Assembly (NCBI GenBank): GCA_903813345.2
Contig: CAIIXF020000007.1
Location: 12,568,714-12,632,713, forward strand
Source of the DNA: Owenia fusiformis
Lineage: Eukaryota > Annelida > Polychaeta > Sabellida > Oweniidae
DNA: 64,000 nucleotides
Direction: 5' to 3'
The translations under genes were made by a program, and so were the position numbers. Positions 1-13,599 of this stretch are shown one piece after another (the stretch's first letter is position 1; each line of letters begins with the position of its first letter). The notes under the pieces were generated by a model, which worked only from the letters and a program-made list of their open reading frames with translations, had not been told where the DNA came from and searched no databases.

Positions 1-359
1 TATTTCAAGATGCTCCTAACCATTCCATATGGATCATCTCTTAAACTGAATTATCAATCAAATCATTGCATCAAATTCACACACACCAACACTGTTTCCT
101 AACTGTCTGTGTCAATTAGAAAAGGAGAAGGACTATCAACTATATGTATTTCTAAGTCAATTGATATTGCTAGGAATACCAAAACATTGCATGTTGAACT
201 AGTGTTTCTGCACTGTTTCTTATCACTGTAATGTCACAGATATAACATATCTTTATACAGCATTGACATATTGCACAGGAACATCCTTTTATCATCATCA
301 TCCATTTACTATACTTTTATTTTATATCACCGGCACAGAAACTTTGTTTCAGCATCATC
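1..359. other. 3' flank of the aminopeptidase gene
   Basis: No coding exon was found here. On the minus strand a canonical AATAAA lies at 321..316, about 40 bases past the aminopeptidase stop codon, and is the likely poly(A) signal. The rest is AT-rich sequence without recognisable repeats. Confidence 0.5.
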
Positions 360-3300
360 TTATTCCAGCTCATGTTTGGTGAACCAGTCTCTTAGTTCTG
401 CTTCATGGTTCTGCATCCAAATAATATTCAAATGAATGGCCTCAAGGGATTGTCTCACCACACGCATATCTCCTACTTTATCATCAAAAAATGACTTTAC
501 CTGGAAATTAGAATATATATCTAAATATATTAGCAAACCTCTTGGACACTATAGAATTTTCCATTGGTAAAACGTCCCTTAAAGACTAACTTTTAACCAA
601 TACTGTATTGTAAAATTGTAAAATGTATGTTTATCATGTAACTGTACTGTAATTGTTTTTTGTAATTGCTTTAACATGCTTATTCTTTGAAATAAAAAAA
701 TTATAAAAAAAAAAGTTAAGTTTCAAAGAGTGGTCAAGAAATGATTTCTTTCAAGCTTTAACACTCGTCCCCCCCCCCCCCCCCCCTTTGCAACCCCCGC
801 CACCCTAAAGAAAGAGGACAATACTGTACCTGATCATAGTCAAATTGTGTAGAGAAGTACTTTGTTGAAGAGAATACAAGACCAGTGAAGGCAAAGCTTC
901 CTACAATGTGCCTAGAAGAAAAGAGAACAGTTACACAGTACAATCTTTAATTGGGGATGTCTTATACAGTAGAACCTGTAATTGTGGATGTCTTGTACAG
1001 TAAAAAAATATATAATTGTAAGTCGTAGACAGTAAAATCTGTGTGTATGTCTTATAATCTGTAATTGTATGTAGGTTTAAGCTTATGCTGGACCTGGAAC
1101 AGTTTATAGTATAATCAACTTACTCTCTGACTAGGGCCTCCCAGTTCTGTTGTACAAATCTCCAGTTGAGCACAGTACCTGCCGGGTTGAGAGCCACATG
1201 GGCTATAACACTAACTTGGTCCTGGGATCTAATCTTACTCTTGTCCAGGGAATACTGTAGAAGCCTGTGAGATAGAAATATATAATGTTAAATTGAAACA
1301 ATTCTGCTTAAACATATTTGCAAACTAGAATAAATCTAGTGTCATTCACAATATTCTTCAAAGTATTGGATTAAGTACTTATTACTTAAATGAAGGACAC
1401 CTCAACTCACCAATTGAGAAAGTATCCATTTTCTGTGTAAGTTAGAAACTCACCTGTTTAGAAGGTATTCATTTTCTGTGTAAGTTAGAAACTCACCTGT
1501 TTAGAAGGTATCCATTTTCTGTGTAAGTTAGAAACTCACCTGTTTAGAAGGTATCCATTCTCTGTGTAAGTTAGAAACTCACCTGTTTAGAAGGTATCCA
1601 TTCTCTGTATAAGACAGGGACATCAGATAGATTCTCCTCTCTGAGGGTACAGTCTCCTTTAGGTATTTCTGGAACATCCAATCCCAGGTGTCCTCGTCAC
1701 AGTACTGCAGAGCTGCCTTGAATACAGTTGACTTCAGGTTAACAGGGATCCTGTGTAAGAGATGTACAAATATTGATTTTAACTTGTTGAGATGAGTTTT
1801 ACAAAACTTGACTCTTTATGTGTAAAGGTGATTAATTTTAAATGTGGAAATGTTCACATATCATGGTGGATTACTTGATACCAAATTTCTGCCTAAAAGA
1901 CTTCATGCATTTCAAACCAAATACTGCCAAAGGATGGCGCTCATTTGAAAAGGTTGTAGAGCTCTTCTGCATGTATGCTGTGTGAAATGATTGAATTTGA
2001 TTGTGGCACATTCACAAATGTTTTAATGCTTCGGATGAAATTTTGAATTTTCAAAGATTTGACCAGAATTTGAACTTAAATCTGAAAAGTGGTTTGGAAC
2101 AACCCAGTCAAATTAATATTTTTGTACTTTTCTTAATTTCAAACCATCTTTTTTACATGTGTATTGTGTTATTTATTACTACTTTGACTTACGGGACATC
2201 ATTATTTTTCCAATTATTAAATAATTCTGTAGCTTTGTCAATTGATGCTTTGTGGCCACAGCTCACTGCCATAGAAAGTATGGAATTCCGCAAATACCTG
2301 GAAATATAGACGTGGAAAGTGATGATGGTTGCCATGGAAAGTGGGGATGGTTGTCATGGAAAGTGATGATGGTTGTCAATGTCGTAGTATCAAAGCATAA
2401 TCAAATGTTGGAATGGAATTTACAAATATAGAAAAACATGGAATTTGGTGAGCAAAAACTATTGTAAAATTTTAACTTATTTTTAACTTATTTTCTCAAC
2501 TTGTCCTTATAGGATGTATATAAATATCAAAGGCTTAGAAGAGTAGTTTATATAGAAGTTTTTTGAAGAATATCATCAACTAGATTCATTTTCATCCATT
2601 AAATCTGTTTTCTTTATATCATATTGAATGAAAGATGAGTATCCAGTCCAAATGTGTAAGTAAAAATACCAATATTATAAATGCACAGCAACATACTGTA
2701 TCAAGGCTTTGAAAAGGAATGAAAATCACTTTAATAGTTATACACAACCTTTAAATCATGTTGCACCTTTAGTGCCTCCATACATTGTGAAAAATGACTT
2801 TGCAATAACATGCATTCTTACTTCTCTAGGTGGTCACCCTGTGTATCATTCCAGCCAACCTGCTCTATTGTGGGACCAATGATCCTTAGCACATATTTCT
2901 GGAATAGCAGATATCTTACTTCTTATGTTATCTTTTTGCAGTTTTTCTAAAATAACTCATAACTTCGGCAATGAATAGATTTTTTTCAATTTTCCTTACA
3001 ATACTAGGACAAATCCATTTTCAAGCTTAATTATATCACACCTGGTGATTGGAAAAAATGAATGTTCATTTCCCAATCACTGGGTGTGTACATGTACATT
3101 GTACATACTACAGAAACGCCACCTTACAGTTACAAATGGAACTCTGCATAAAAATCAATACAAGTCAATGATGTAAACTTAAGGAGTACAATTCCAGGAG
3201 CACATACCTTAAAACTCTCATAGACAGCCGGCCTGCTATAGAGCTTATTCTGTATTGAATAAAGGTGCCCTAAGGCAGCATTCCATGGAAGGTAATCACG

Positions 3301-6300
3301 CTCATTCACTAAATATTGGCTCAGATTCATTGATAATTGGGTATTGACAATTCCAGCCCTGGAGAGTGAAAAGATATCTCCAATTATTCCTGCCCTGTCT
3401 CCTTCATCTATAACCTACAATGGAGAATATGGTAAATGTGAATTTTTGCTATGGCACCCACTAACCCACTTGCAAAGATGTATAGATGCACATACGCATG
3501 CATGCCTCTCAGCACAATATGACTGCAACATACAACTCTGAAAAAGTTCGAGTAGCGAGGAAATTCCACATTAATTCCACATCTAAGCTCCCATCATAAT
3601 TCAAGAGAGCTTCATTTGAGATTTTTAAGATCTTTCCAGCATCAAAATTATAAAAGCAATTGATGAAGTCAGAATGTGGTAAGCATATGGGGTTTCAGAG
3701 TTAAAATTACCTTGTGATCTTCCTTAAACTGATTTATTAGAGTCTGCCACGACTGTTCATCATAGTTCACCCTGTAGTAGCCCACACACTTGTAGTTACC
3801 CTTGAACCATTTGACATCTACAACACAAATTTAGAATTGCTCAACATGACTCAACTCAAACAAAAACAAGGCATACCCATGCAAAATGTCACCAACTGCC
3901 ATTTTATACCAACGCCAAGCATCTAACAGTATGTGAGCTCATGAAACATGAAACATTCATTTCTAACATTACGTCCTTTTCCAATTAAGTCAATAAGATT
4001 CAAAAACTCATTGAGTTGTCATTCCATTTGCACTGATTGCACTGATTTGCACTGATTGCACTAATTGCACTGATTGCACTAATTGCACTGATTGCACTAA
4101 TTGCACTGATTGCACTGATTTGTTTACAGTTGTACAGTTCTTACCATTGTCTAAGTAAAATGTTGCAGATTCCTTGTCCATCCAGATAGTTTCACTTCTT
4201 GAGTTTTTCTTGTCTGTGAAATATGTAAATGGAATAATCCATTTGTAGCTGCAACAAATAGAAATAAGTTTCATACTCAACTCAATAAAATATCTGACAT
4301 AAGAATACCAAATTGGAATCAGTTATAGACTATTTGATCATGAAGTGGCACTAACATATTAGCACAGCTTCAACAAGAGTAAACTACTCTAAATAATAGG
4401 CTTACGTGGTGCATAAACTTACTCATATGGAGACTTAAATTCAGATTCCTGAGTAGCATTTGGGTTCAGTAAGAATCTCTTTTGAGTAGCTACGACTTTT
4501 GATCCGTCTCGCATCAAAGTGACAACTGGATAATTCATTTGGAGAGTCCATGTGTCCATCATACGAGCAACATCTTTTATAGTACTACTGGCCTACAAAA
4601 AATAGTTAGTTTCTTAGTACAAAATACCTAATGCCCCACAGCCAACAAATCTACTGATCCAATGTTATGACAATAACAGACATAACATGCAAAATGTCAC
4701 ATCCTGCCATTTGTTACAGATGTTGACCACAGAACCCCTAACACTGAATGCCAATTGACCTTTCATACAAAAATCCTGAAAGTATTAAACGTACCATTGT
4801 TTTTCAGTGTCATTTCGTACTACAAATATGAATACTGAATGGCATCAAGGAGTGTCAATAAATGGTGAACAATTAAATAGGATAAATACTTTAACATTAC
4901 TCCATTATATTGATCATATTTGTTTCAATTAGAGTTATTTGTTATTTATCATCATGTTGTCTCTCACTTTTGCAAGCATATATATTACACCTACCTCGGA
5001 TAGGGAGTCCCACAGATCTTTAGTTTCTGCATTACCAAACTGGAATTTGTTAAGATACAACTTGAGACCCTTCTGAAGGACCCCTTCTCCCAGTACATCA
5101 TTCAGCATTCGTAAAATTGAAGACCCCTGCATAGAGTTGTAAAACCATTATAAAATAAGAATACTACAAATCTTAATAAAAAATGTTTCATATTTCACAT
5201 ATTCATGCACCAGAATTTGCTGGCCAATATGCATGGTCTAAATCCAGACAAAATCATCCCACTAGGATTCCATATTAATATAGATTACAAAGGTGTAAAA
5301 TATTCAGTTCATGTTGATATAAAATTGGTCTCTAATGATATCAATCACAATGACAAATCCACCAAGTTCTGGGCTCACAACTACTATGAACAGCAATTCA
5401 ATGATATGACTTGGAACAACAAAAAAAGTCTTTAAATGGAGAGTTAATGGCAATATTGTAGATCATCTGATTACAGAATCTATCCAGGAAATATGCATAT
5501 CCACCCTCATGTATCTAACACCATTTATTTATCCAATAAACTTCAAGTTCAATTCATTTATTAAACTGACACACAATCTTAAGGCTCACACTTGTACTCA
5601 CCTTGTCATAGGAAATTGCATCAAATATTTCATTGATTTCATTTGGGTTGTCAACAGGAACAGCAATTGGGTGCGAATTACTGAGACTGTCCAGGCCCAT
5701 AGCTTTTTGGAGGACATTCACGATAAATTGCTCATCCAGTTTGAAAGATGGATCAAAGTGTCCCGCCCCAATGTTCTCTACATAGCTGGCGAACCCCTCA
5801 TTCAACCACAAATCATTCCACCACTTCATGGTTACTAGGTTACCAAACCACTGCAACACAAATGATTTGACATTATCATCCTATTCCTATGCAACAGTTG
5901 TAAAACCTTTTGTCAATTTTTGCAGAAACTTGATATATGCCAGGCATTGATTTATATATTATTTGTATAATGTTCAAATCAGATTTATTGTTTCCCGAAT
6001 AAAATAAAGCTTCAACAGAAATATACGACTCTTTTTGCTTCAAATCTGTTCAGGAAAACAAAAGTGAAAATTTGAGACTTTCTAATACAATTAATGAGGA
6101 TATGAATACTTGATGAGGAGCCCGTCCCTATGTTTAAAAGCACAGCGTCTCCAAAATTATGTCAATTCCATCTTTAAAATGAACAGAAAAAATATTACAA
6201 ATGAAAAAACATACTTGATGAGCCAGTTCATGAGCCACTACAATGGCCACCCATTCCTTACTGCTTTCAGGTGATAGCTTAGGGTCATACATGATAGCTG

Positions 6301-9300
6301 TCATCCTGTATGTTATGAGGCCCCAGTTCTCCATGGCACCAGCTCCAAAGTCTGGGATAGCTATCAGATCTGAAATATATACAGGGTGAGCCATGTCTAT
6401 GAGTAAACTGCACCAAAAAGTCATATGATACTTGTGTCAAATTGTAAGAGGACATCATTTTCCAAAACGAAAAACATCGTTATTTCAATAAATATATGTA
6501 CTCTGGTTGTGAATTTGTAGGTTTGTTTGAAAGACTGAGATAGGATGCATAAGTGGGGTGAGATTTAACACTGTTGACTAAGAATAGATAGGAAAACTTA
6601 TCATTTTTCTGGATTAATAAAAAAATATGTGCACCTTGATCGAACGATCTTGATCTTCCCTCTCTTTAAATTGTCAGTGTATGGCTAGTTAATAATCTAT
6701 TTACCTTGCTTTGGTAATGGGTATTTTACACCAAAGAATTCCTCATAGTAGTTGAGTACATTTACGGCAACATCCAGAGCATATTTTACGAGATCTATCT
6801 GGTCCTTGGGGGCATGAACAGAAACCTAGAAAAATAGGCAAACCATAGAGTGCGTGTAGCAACATCTACGATGTATTTTATATGATCTATTTGGTCCTTT
6901 ATTAAAACCTAGAATATCTAAATAATATTCATCTTCTGCTGTTTCAATGACTTGTGATGACAAGTTTACTTGAAAGCTTGTACATTAACAGGTCAAGTCA
7001 AATAACATCATTATCTGCAAATTTCTGATATTGAAAAAGTATATCCACATGAACGACCAAGCCAGCCTGGAATTATCAGTTTGTCATTAACAAGACAATA
7101 AGCTACATTTCAATATATCATTTGAAAGCTTATTAGATTTCAAAATTGACTGTTATATGTTCCACAAATTAGAGCTTAGTTACTTTCATGTGCTAAACAG
7201 TGTCATTATTGATCTCCCAGAAGACCTTCAATATTCCCAGTGAGAACATCAACTTTACTTATAAGGGTCATCCATTTGATCTTAAGAATCAATTTTTCCA
7301 GAAAAACAAATTAGGCTTAGTTTAAGACATGTCAATGTAGTTGGTAGAGTTATGAAACGTGACTAAAAATAACTTGGCTTTTAAGGTTAGATTTTTAGAT
7401 TATAAAGAAACAAATATTCATAATAAAAAGCTCAGATCCCAAAAATCAAATGGTTCACCTCTCTTCACATTATTAAATAAATGCTAGCATGGTTCACTGT
7501 GAAGAGTGTTGAAAATAATGGATAGGTTACTTTGACCAAGAATAACATGGATCAATTTAATCTTGGGAGCATCTTAATCTTATTTACAAGTTGTGATCGA
7601 GAATTCATCTTTATTTTCAAAATCAAATTTTGTGTTTTATCTTGCGCATAAGATATCAACCTAATGATGCAAATGCCAGCATGAATAATTCATGTTATAT
7701 ATCATGATGGATGAGTATAAGTAGGATTAAACCCTGATAAAACAAGATGATGGCACTACATCTGTCAGTGTAAAAATTACATACTGAATTGTATTGTATA
7801 CTGGTAGCCTTGCCCTAAGTCGGTATTTTTTACTTATCTGATCTTGAATTATTACCGCCTTGTACAATCTAATGCATCATCACTGATATTATGATAAGTT
7901 ATTCAACGATTGACCAATCAAAACGATATCTGCATAAACAAAGCAAACTACCCTTCTACGACTTTCAATGATCTGATTGAGTATTTCTTCAGAGTTACAA
8001 TATGTTATGTAATTAAGTGTGCATTGGAATGTAAGCAGTCATTAATATAAATTAAATCATGCGATTCAATGTTGATTTAACACTGAATTCACAATGAAAA
8101 TGCACAAAGACCTAGTCCATGTAGTCTCCGATCTGATTCAGTGATTGATCTGAATCTATCATGTCCACAACGTTTCTTGTTGAAATCTTCTCACCTCCGG
8201 GTATTGTATTATACGTGTGTATATACATGTATGTGCATAATAATGAGCTAACGCTGCAGGACAGTCATTGATTGGTCAAATTTACTGACATAAACATTGG
8301 GTCGGTTAAGCATGTGGCTTTCCCATTGGTACAAGGCGGTCATAATAAAAATAAAAATAAGTAAGACTTTGGGCAAGGCTAGTATACTGGTTATTAACAT
8401 TAAGAGATTTGATTGTATACATATACTTACAGTAATATTCCTGTCAGTTTTCTTTGTTAAAGATTCATAATCAGTTGTGACGATAAATGCAACCAAATAT
8501 GTGCTCATCTTCACAGATGTCTCAAACTTATCAACTTTGTATTTCTCAGCGTAATTTTCGGTGGTTCTTAAAGGCATGTTAAACAGAGATTTGTGTGTTG
8601 GCTCTCGTACCATCTTCATGGTGAAAGTGGCCTTGAGGTTAGGTTCATCAAGGCAAGGGAATGCTGCACGGGCATCAGTGGGCTCAAAGTGGGTGGTAGC
8701 AATGTACCTAAAAATGATTTTCATTTACAAGTTAAATATGAGGGGACAATATCTAAAAATACAGTAAAACCTCTAAAGTGAAACACCTCCCAAGTGGAAC
8801 AGTATTTGATGTATCAAAGGCATTCCACTTAACACAGGTTTTAGTGTATTATAGCAATTTTTTCATGAGAGTATGATCATTTGAAAAAATATTCTACAAA
8901 GAATGCAAAATTATGAGTTCAAGTAAGCGTGACCACATGCTAATCTCAAGTAAGCGTGACCAAATGCTGATCTCAAGTAAGCGTGACCACATGCTGATCT
9001 CAAGTAAGCGTGACCACATGCTAATCTCAAGTAAGTGTGACCACATGCTAATCTCAAGTAGGCGTGACCACATGCTGATCTCAAGTAAGCTTGACCACAT
9101 GCTGATCTCAAGTAAGCGTGACCACATGCTAATCTCAAGTAAGCGTGACCACATGCTCTCAAGTAAGCGTGACCACATGCTAATCTCAAGTAAGCGTGAC
9201 CACATGCTGACCTCAAGTAAGCGTGACCACATGCTAATCTCAAGTAAGCGTGACCACATGCTAATCTCAAGTAAGCGTGACCACATGCTAATCTCAAGTA

Positions 9301-10772
9301 AGCGTGACCACATGCTAATCTCAAGTAAGCGTGACCACATGCTAATCTCAAGTAAGCGTGACCACATGCTGATCTCAAGTAAGCGTGACCACATGCTAAT
9401 CTGGCCAGTCTCAATGATGTTCAGATTTACCATAAATTTACACTGAATATACCTACCTAGTTGTGCCACTTGCATCTTTATAAGTACTTCTGTAGAAACC
9501 TGCTAGCTTATCCATTAATGTCCCTTCAAAATCTAATGACAATACATACTCCTGTCCTTTGCCTAGTTGTGCATCAAGCCCAAAGTAGAGCATCTCATAG
9601 GCCTTGTATTCCAGGACTTGCTTTATAGCAACTCTTTTATTTTCAGATCTTGGCTTCAGAGATTGTGCGTTGATTTTTAGATCCTTTATATGTACAATAA
9701 CAAAGTTTGTGCTCTCTGTGGCTTGTAAAACTATATCTATACTCCCAGTGTATTTGAATGTAGTGAGGTTGGGGTGCATTAGGATGTCATAAGACAATGG
9801 AATGATGCTTGAGGGGAGGCGGATATCCCGCCACGGAAATGGTTCACCATTTGTTGAAATGAAGTCATCCTTCTTGGGAGCTTTTGTTGGTGTTTTATCA
9901 GAGTCAGTTTTCTGGCAGCTTTGGTCACCTGGGCGGGCAAGGGAGGCTATTAATGCTATGCTTACGATACATAGTCCCACCACAAGAGCGATGACAGTAG
10001 CTCTCCCTTGACTGCATACAATCTGGCGACATCGCTGTATAGGATTGGGCTCATACACCGACCTCTTGTCAGATTTCCCTCCTTCTGAAAACACACAAAG
10101 AGTAAAGTTTAATTGAACTATCTAGAAATCATGCAATTCTAACAATACTGCAAATAATTTAAGTGAAGAACTTCAGGAAACATTCATAAACTAAGTCAAC
10201 ATCAATTTCACATGAATACTTTCTTCTATGTATCCATGGGGCCGCGGAATGTTCATTTGTGAACAATAAGTGAATAATGAAAATAAGATGACATTTTGAG
10301 TAGAACTGACGTGGCAATGTAGTACTTTATTGAAGGAGAAATTGTTCTATTGACTGAAACTGATACAGCATATTGCAAACTTCAGTTATTAATGCTGTTA
10401 TAATAACACAAGACTTCACTCGATTTGCTAACAAAAAGCAATCAACTGATGAAAACTACATTGTATAATACGAGTGCTAAAGCATCCTGCTGAGTATTGC
10501 ATCTCTGAGAGAGGTAATAATTAATGCAATATGTTAGGCCACATATTTCTATGTCACTGAAACGTTCAATAAACAATACACAAAAAATGAAAATGAACAT
10601 AATCAACCTAACAATGATAAAGTTCAAGTTAATTTTGAACAATAACTAATAACATAAAGTATAATTTAAACATCAATTTACGAAAACAAAAATTGTGAGA
10701 TCTAATGAAACATTTACCACTTCGATAAGCCAAGAATGGAGAATCATCGTCACTATCAATTCTAGTCGTCAT
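360..10772 (-). CDS. M1 zinc aminopeptidase, ERAP/LNPEP/APN-like, type II membrane protein
   Basis: Trims N-terminal residues from peptides at the cell surface or inside vesicles or ER. Exons in transcript order: 10772-10718, 10084-9457, 8707-8431, 6825-6705, 6369-6215, 5850-5602, 5126-4995, 4592-4423, 4248-4145, 3817-3711, 3414-3208, 2898-2822, 2297-2193, 1750-1583, 1264-1124, 911-830, 500-360. All junctions are GT-AG and in phase; the total is 972 codons, normal for the family. Seen: an acidic cytoplasmic tail, a membrane anchor at about residues 47-68, the beta-sandwich domain, GAMEN (371-375), the zinc site HELAH (407-411) with the second glutamate at 430 (HExxH-x18-E), the catalytic tyrosine near 493, and a full helical C-terminal domain. 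Motifs such as [17 protein letters not shown] and [14 protein letters not shown] are closest to ERAP/LNPEP, but orthology within the clade is not resolved. All catalytic residues are present. Six alternative first exons lie upstream. Introns carry three tandem repeats. Confidence 0.95.
1411..1605 (-). repeat. 43-bp tandem repeat copying the end of aminopeptidase exon 14 and its 5' splice site
   Basis: Four near-identical 43-bp units begin in the last 20-odd bases of exon 14 and continue into the intron. The GTGAGT donor recurs at a strict 43-base spacing (plus-strand complements at 1577, 1534, 1491 and 1448). Each intronic unit also carries an acceptor-like TTACACAG, so each could act as a 22-base microexon flanked by AG and GT. 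The donor nearest the exon keeps the reading frame. Confidence 0.9.
3037..3088. repeat. Short palindrome in an aminopeptidase intron
   Basis: An imperfect inverted repeat with arms of about 24 bases (CACACCTGGTGATTGG and its complement CCAATCACTGGGTGTG) and almost no loop. It may be a tiny foldback MITE; no target duplication was recognised. Confidence 0.5.
4026..4122. repeat. Simple tandem repeat, 9/18-bp unit
   Basis: The unit TTGCACTGA/TTGCACTAA alternates through this stretch, directly downstream of aminopeptidase exon 9. It keeps an open frame across itself, but there is no other sign of coding. Confidence 0.85.
8915..9403. repeat. 27-bp minisatellite, 18 copies, in aminopeptidase intron 2
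   Basis: Unit AAGTAAGCGTGACCACATGC plus seven bases, repeated 18 times; one copy is 24 bp. Copies are nearly identical, so expansion is recent. Because 27 is a multiple of three and the unit lacks stops in several frames, long repetitive open frames appear on both strands. These are by-products of the repeat. Confidence 0.95.
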
Positions 10773-12110
10773 ATCTTCAGCAGGTTATCCTACAAATCCG
10801 ATTGTCTTATCAGAACATTGTATCAATATTCAATAGCCATTGTATCAATATCCTCCAAAACAATAGTGAAATCCATATTAGTTAGACACATCAACCTGTT
10901 GCTCTGTAAACATCCATAATAAAACTGATCAATATTTGAAAATAGGCAATGATATTAAACTTTCAGCAGGTGCTCTTGTTAATACATATCCAACCTGCAT
11001 CAATTGTTATTTCCAATCATTAAACACAACTCCATTATTTAACACAACTCCATTATTAAACTGTGCATAGCATATTATCAATCAGACATCGACATTACGC
11101 CTAGAACTCATTAAAATAATCCCTCGCTGGCAGATCCTTGGAATCCAAATGAATCATGAGTCTTCATGAAACAACAAGAACTCAACTGCGCATTGAACAA
11201 GTGAACGAAATTGCAAATGCTAAAATAACAATATTTTCAACCCTAAAGTCACTACCTAAAAGGTTACATTTTTAGCGGCTATGTAGCCATAGTGGAATAT
11301 CAATAAAAACAACATTGGACAAGATATATATTCATTACATTGGTTCATTGAGACATTCTAATCTATTTTGTTATTAACTGACAGGCTGCTGAGAAAATAA
11401 TGATTGCTCCATCAATGCTATGCCTTTGCGAATGAGTTTAATAAAATGGCCACCTGCACTGCTTCCCATACTTTACTATATCTGTGACATTCTAGAATTT
11501 TCTACTTGCAAACAGAATCAATTAGGACAAAACATAAAATATGATGGGAAAACAGAAATTATGAAAGGTAAAACAGAAAATATGACGGATGACACAAAAA
11601 CATTTAGGTCAACACAGAAACCATTTAGCTATATCTCAACTATTTTCAATGCACAAGTAGTTGTGGGATTGATTTGAAAAATGAACCCCAGATGGGGGTA
11701 ATCACTGTTAAAGGTTGTATATAACTATTAAAGTGATTTTCACTCAAAACAGCATGTTGCTATGCATTTATAACACTGTTTTTACTTAAACACATTTGGA
11801 GTGAATACTCATCTTTCATTCCATAAAAGAAAACAAAAATTGATAAAATATTGATGAAGTGGGAGCTGTTACAATGACCCCCACTTTTAGCAATTTTCAG
11901 AAAGTTTCGTTCATTGCATTTAATACATGTAAGGGCCCCACCTTAATTCAATTACAATAACATTGCCATTTTTAGGCATATTTCTTAAAAGCATTATGCG
12001 CTATTATTATCAAATAGTTGTATTAATATGAGGAATCGATTGCAATATGATAGAATGCTTATTATACTCCAGTTAGAGTTAATTTTGAATATAAATGTGA
12101 AATAATTTGG

Positions 12111-12808
12111 CAAATCCATAGGGGTCAAGGAACATAAAAAAGTTGGAACGGTTCGGTTCGGAACATTTGGCTTCGGGACGGAACAATTTCAGAACTGTTC
12201 CAGAACAAAGTGACTATGACTATTATACTCTAACTTGCCCCATTTATTGCAGGACAAGATCTAATCATTTGCAACAAAACTACTTACTTTTGCGAGTCTA
12301 TGAACAATGACTGGATATCTAGCTTGTACAGGAAAAAAAAAAATTAGATCTATCTAGATCTGTCCTAGAAGTATAACTAACCCCTGACTGCAATATTTCA
12401 AAACGGGGATTTTCCGCCCTTCGAAGCATCCTCAATTGTTTTTGGGTATCAGATCATTTGACATTTAGCCGCCGCCATGATCAGTGCAAAGTTGCAGATC
12501 ATACTACTCCAGAAAGATAAACACTCAGCATATTTAGAACGTATAAAATAAGTTGATCGAGTATGTCTATCTGGTAACAAAAACCTCTTTAAAACTCTTC
12601 AATGAGAAGGAGTGAAAAATTGACTTATTTCGATGAAAAGAAAAATGCCGTTTTGCAGCGATTTGAGGGCTAAAAGCTGTGTAAAGGTACGATTTTCTTG
12701 TTCCGGAACTAAACCAAAATGTTGATTAATTGTTCCGAGTTCCGACCCGAGAGCCAAGTTTGGCAGAACAGAACAAAATCGGGTATCCATGACACCTCTA
12801 GAAATCCA
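12111..12808. mobile_element. Non-autonomous hAT-like DNA transposon, about 680 bp
   Basis: Element 12119-12800 has imperfect terminal inverted repeats (TAGGGGTCAAGGA against the complement of TCCATGACACCTCTA). It is flanked by 8-bp near-identical direct repeats, CAAATCCA and GAAATCCA, as hAT insertion produces. Subterminal GTTCGGTTCGGAAC-type runs recur. No transposase is visible. Confidence 0.7.
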
Positions 12809-13252
12809 CTTAACAGTTTGGGGCTTTCTCCAAAGCTATCGTTGTTAGGGTAATGACGTCACATTACATTAGATTTTCCCAAGAGCGGGCTATGAGTATG
12901 ATGACATCAATATGCGTTGGGTGGTATGGAGACAATCATTGTGATATTTGTTTTGGGGAATCCCTAACAACTACTTTCACTTTCGTTATGAGAGCACCTT
13001 CACATTTGATTAGAAAGCGAAAGTGTAATTATTGCATTTAATTGATGAAATTGAATCTAATTGACGGTATCCTTCAAAAAACTTATTTTTATCGTTTTCT
13101 AAGCTCTTCATAGTTATACACACCCTTTAAACTATATATCTGCTTTAAATGGGCTTGTTAGCCTTTTGCAGATTATTGATGTACATGTAGATGTAGAGGG
13201 AAAACCCTAGAGCTTCAGAGAGATGACAGACATAATTATATCTCCTGCTTAC

Positions 13253-13301
13253 CACCTTCATCTGTCGTATTTTCACTGGCTAGCTTACAAATATAGCACA
13301 T
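13253..13301 (-). CDS. Candidate alternative first exon 1b of the aminopeptidase
   Basis: ATG at 13301-13299 opens MCYICKLASENTTDEG and ends with one base (G) before the donor GTAAGC. That phase-1 end is what common exon 2 at 10084 needs, giving GAA (Glu), as exon 1a does. The tail would be short, acidic at its end, with two cysteines. No transcript evidence is available. Confidence 0.5.
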
Positions 13302-13599
13302 TGTTGTGATGTTTTTGTTGTGATGTTCATTTGTATATGATTTAATCAATTACTGACTAATCAACATGCCAGAAATTTACATAATATCATTGTCTTTAAA
13401 AAATATTTAAACCACCATTGAATGACTTCATTTGTCTGTCGATTTGACCAATCAGCGATACCGGGGACCATGTCTTCTCATGGTCTTCTCAACACAGATT
13501 TACAATATAGACATACATGTATATCGTCTTCTTTGAACCCTGGGTTTATTCCTCTCTTTCAATCTAAGTGGAGCACCTGTGAGTTTTTATATTGTTTCT

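Noticed and set aside
2001-2309. 102-codon plus-strand frame
   Set aside because: It is antisense to aminopeptidase exon 13 (2193-2297) and has no family likeness.
5205-5435. 76-codon plus-strand frame ([20 protein letters not shown])
   Set aside because: It is in an aminopeptidase intron with no flanking domain or splice support; perhaps a repeat remnant, not enough to call.
8248-8430. C-terminal extension of the aminopeptidase exon 3 frame into [10 protein letters not shown]
   Set aside because: The consensus donor at 8430 ends the exon, and the family sequence resumes with VSVHAPKDQ at 6825.
8915-9403. CRISPR-like array
   Set aside because: Direct repeats have no unique spacers and the genome is animal; this is a minisatellite.
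8894-9475. Three long open frames with repeats such as [18 protein letters not shown] and ISSKRDHML
   Set aside because: They are translations of the 27-bp minisatellite inside aminopeptidase intron 2, with overlapping frames on both strands and no start context.
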